Below are positions 5,602 to 5,987 of a DNA stretch of 5,987 bases, piece after piece (position 1 is the stretch's first letter; the number at the start of each line of letters is the position of its first letter). The position numbers and the translations under genes were made by a program. Origin of the DNA: Promethearchaeota archaeon (GTDB taxonomy: Archaea; Asgardarchaeota; Lokiarchaeia; Sigyniarchaeales; SOKP01); NCBI GenBank assembly GCA_030615145.1, contig JAUWZT010000208.1:1-5987 (forward strand). Direction: 5' to 3'. The notes beneath the pieces are model-generated. The model was not told the DNA's origin. It was given only the letters and a program-made list of their open reading frames with translations, and did not search any database.

Positions 5602-5987
5602 ATAGTAAAAAAATTAGAAGAAAAAATCTCTGGCTTTCCAAGCTACATGAGAGATTGGATTAAGACTTTTAGAGGTAAAATAACCATAGTTTGTCTTATA
5701 ATATTAAGTCTTATTCCTTTATTAACTCAAAATCCATATTATATTGGAATCTTTTTAACTTTTATGATCTATACGATTTTCGCTGCGAGTTGGGATTTTT
5801 TAGCTGGTTTTGTTGGACAAATTAGTTTTGGACACGCGATTTTCTTAGGGATATCAGGTTATGTTACAGCTTATACTATTGTTAATTTCAATCTTTCATG
5901 GTGGCTTGCACTTTTAATTGGGGCAACAATAGCAGTGGTGTTTGGTTTAATTATAGGGATTCCAGCTTTAAGATTGAAAGGTCCTTA
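5602..5987 (+). CDS. livM: branched-chain amino acid-type ABC transporter permease, LivM family (partial, 3' end outside window)
   Basis: The first 128 residues of the second permease subunit are present and the frame is open at the right edge. A charged N-terminal tail (VKKLEEK to RDWIKTFRGK) precedes the first membrane helix (about 32-45). The LivM signature follows: ASWDFLAGFVGQISFGHAIF with the conserved G-Q-x-S-x-G-H, then GISGYVTA, and later IGIPALRLKGP, the usual start of the YFA region. The start is uncertain. The frame has GTG at 5593 overlapping the ribosome site, ATA at 5602 at ideal spacing, and the first ATG only at 5647, which would cut the N-terminal tail to MRDW. The gene partners LivH in the membrane; ATPase genes livG and livF are expected further right. 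Confidence 0.9.
   Translation, partial: MVKKLEEKISGFPSYMRDWIKTFRGKITIVCLIILSLIPLLTQNPYYIGIFLTFMIYTIFAASWDFLAGFVGQISFGHAIFLGISGYVTAYTIVNFNLSWWLALLIGATIAVVFGLIIGIPALRLKGP

Noticed and set aside
1..5987. tRNA, rRNA, CRISPR arrays, insertion sequences or transposase remnants
   Set aside because: No cloverleaf with T-loop consensus, no regularly spaced repeats and no transposase-like frame were seen on either strand.

Overview
The window is AT-rich and looks archaeal. Start sites are preceded by pieces of the archaeal Shine-Dalgarno sequence (GGTGAT at 5592-5597, GTGAT on the minus strand at 4430-4434, GAGGT at 831-835). TATA-like promoters and T-run terminators replace sigma-type signals. An ABC-type solute-binding protein with an N-terminal membrane anchor, a YdjM/DUF457-type membrane protein and ferredoxin/thioredoxin-type redox proteins would fit an anaerobic archaeon. 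An Asgard (Lokiarchaeia-like) origin is my best guess, from overall style only; there is no marker gene to prove it.

Left part (1-1895, all plus strand). The end of a membrane protein cut by the window edge is followed by a 14-cysteine, two-[4Fe-4S] ferredoxin whose layout resembles the mercury-methylation ferredoxin HgcB. Next come a small thioredoxin-fold-like protein with a CxC motif and a small protein with a MoaD/ubiquitin-like outline that ends in Val-Gly-Cys. Its best start is a non-standard ATT. A 263-bp stretch then holds either a tiny ORF or, more likely, a frameshifted gene remnant. The last gene is a thioredoxin-coupled arsenate reductase of the ArsC/low-molecular-weight phosphatase type. 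Short gaps (31, 43 and 39 bp) between the first four genes suggest one transcript. Together they suggest thiol-, sulfur- or metalloid-related redox chemistry, but only ArsC has a function readable with confidence.

Middle (1953-2909). A YdjM/DUF457-type membrane protein with conserved His/Asp residues lies on the plus strand and converges on the next gene across a 137-bp AT-rich gap. That gap holds a 12-nt T run (minus-strand sense) that probably terminates the minus-strand gene.

Right part (3047-5987). This is a branched-chain-amino-acid/amide-type ABC uptake system (HAAT family): a membrane-anchored type 1 solute-binding protein on the minus strand, divergent from livH-like and livM-like permease genes on the plus strand. 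The 273-bp divergent region carries a TATA-like element for each direction, a perfect 19-bp palindrome close to livH and a bulged inverted repeat, so it is the likely control point. The two ATPases (LivG, LivF) are expected beyond the right edge.

The most unusual points are the Cys-rich small-protein cassette with a shared C-x-C-[LV]-W-D motif in two adjacent proteins, the Val-Gly-Cys-ending MoaD-like protein, and two genes whose best-placed start codons are ATT and ATA.
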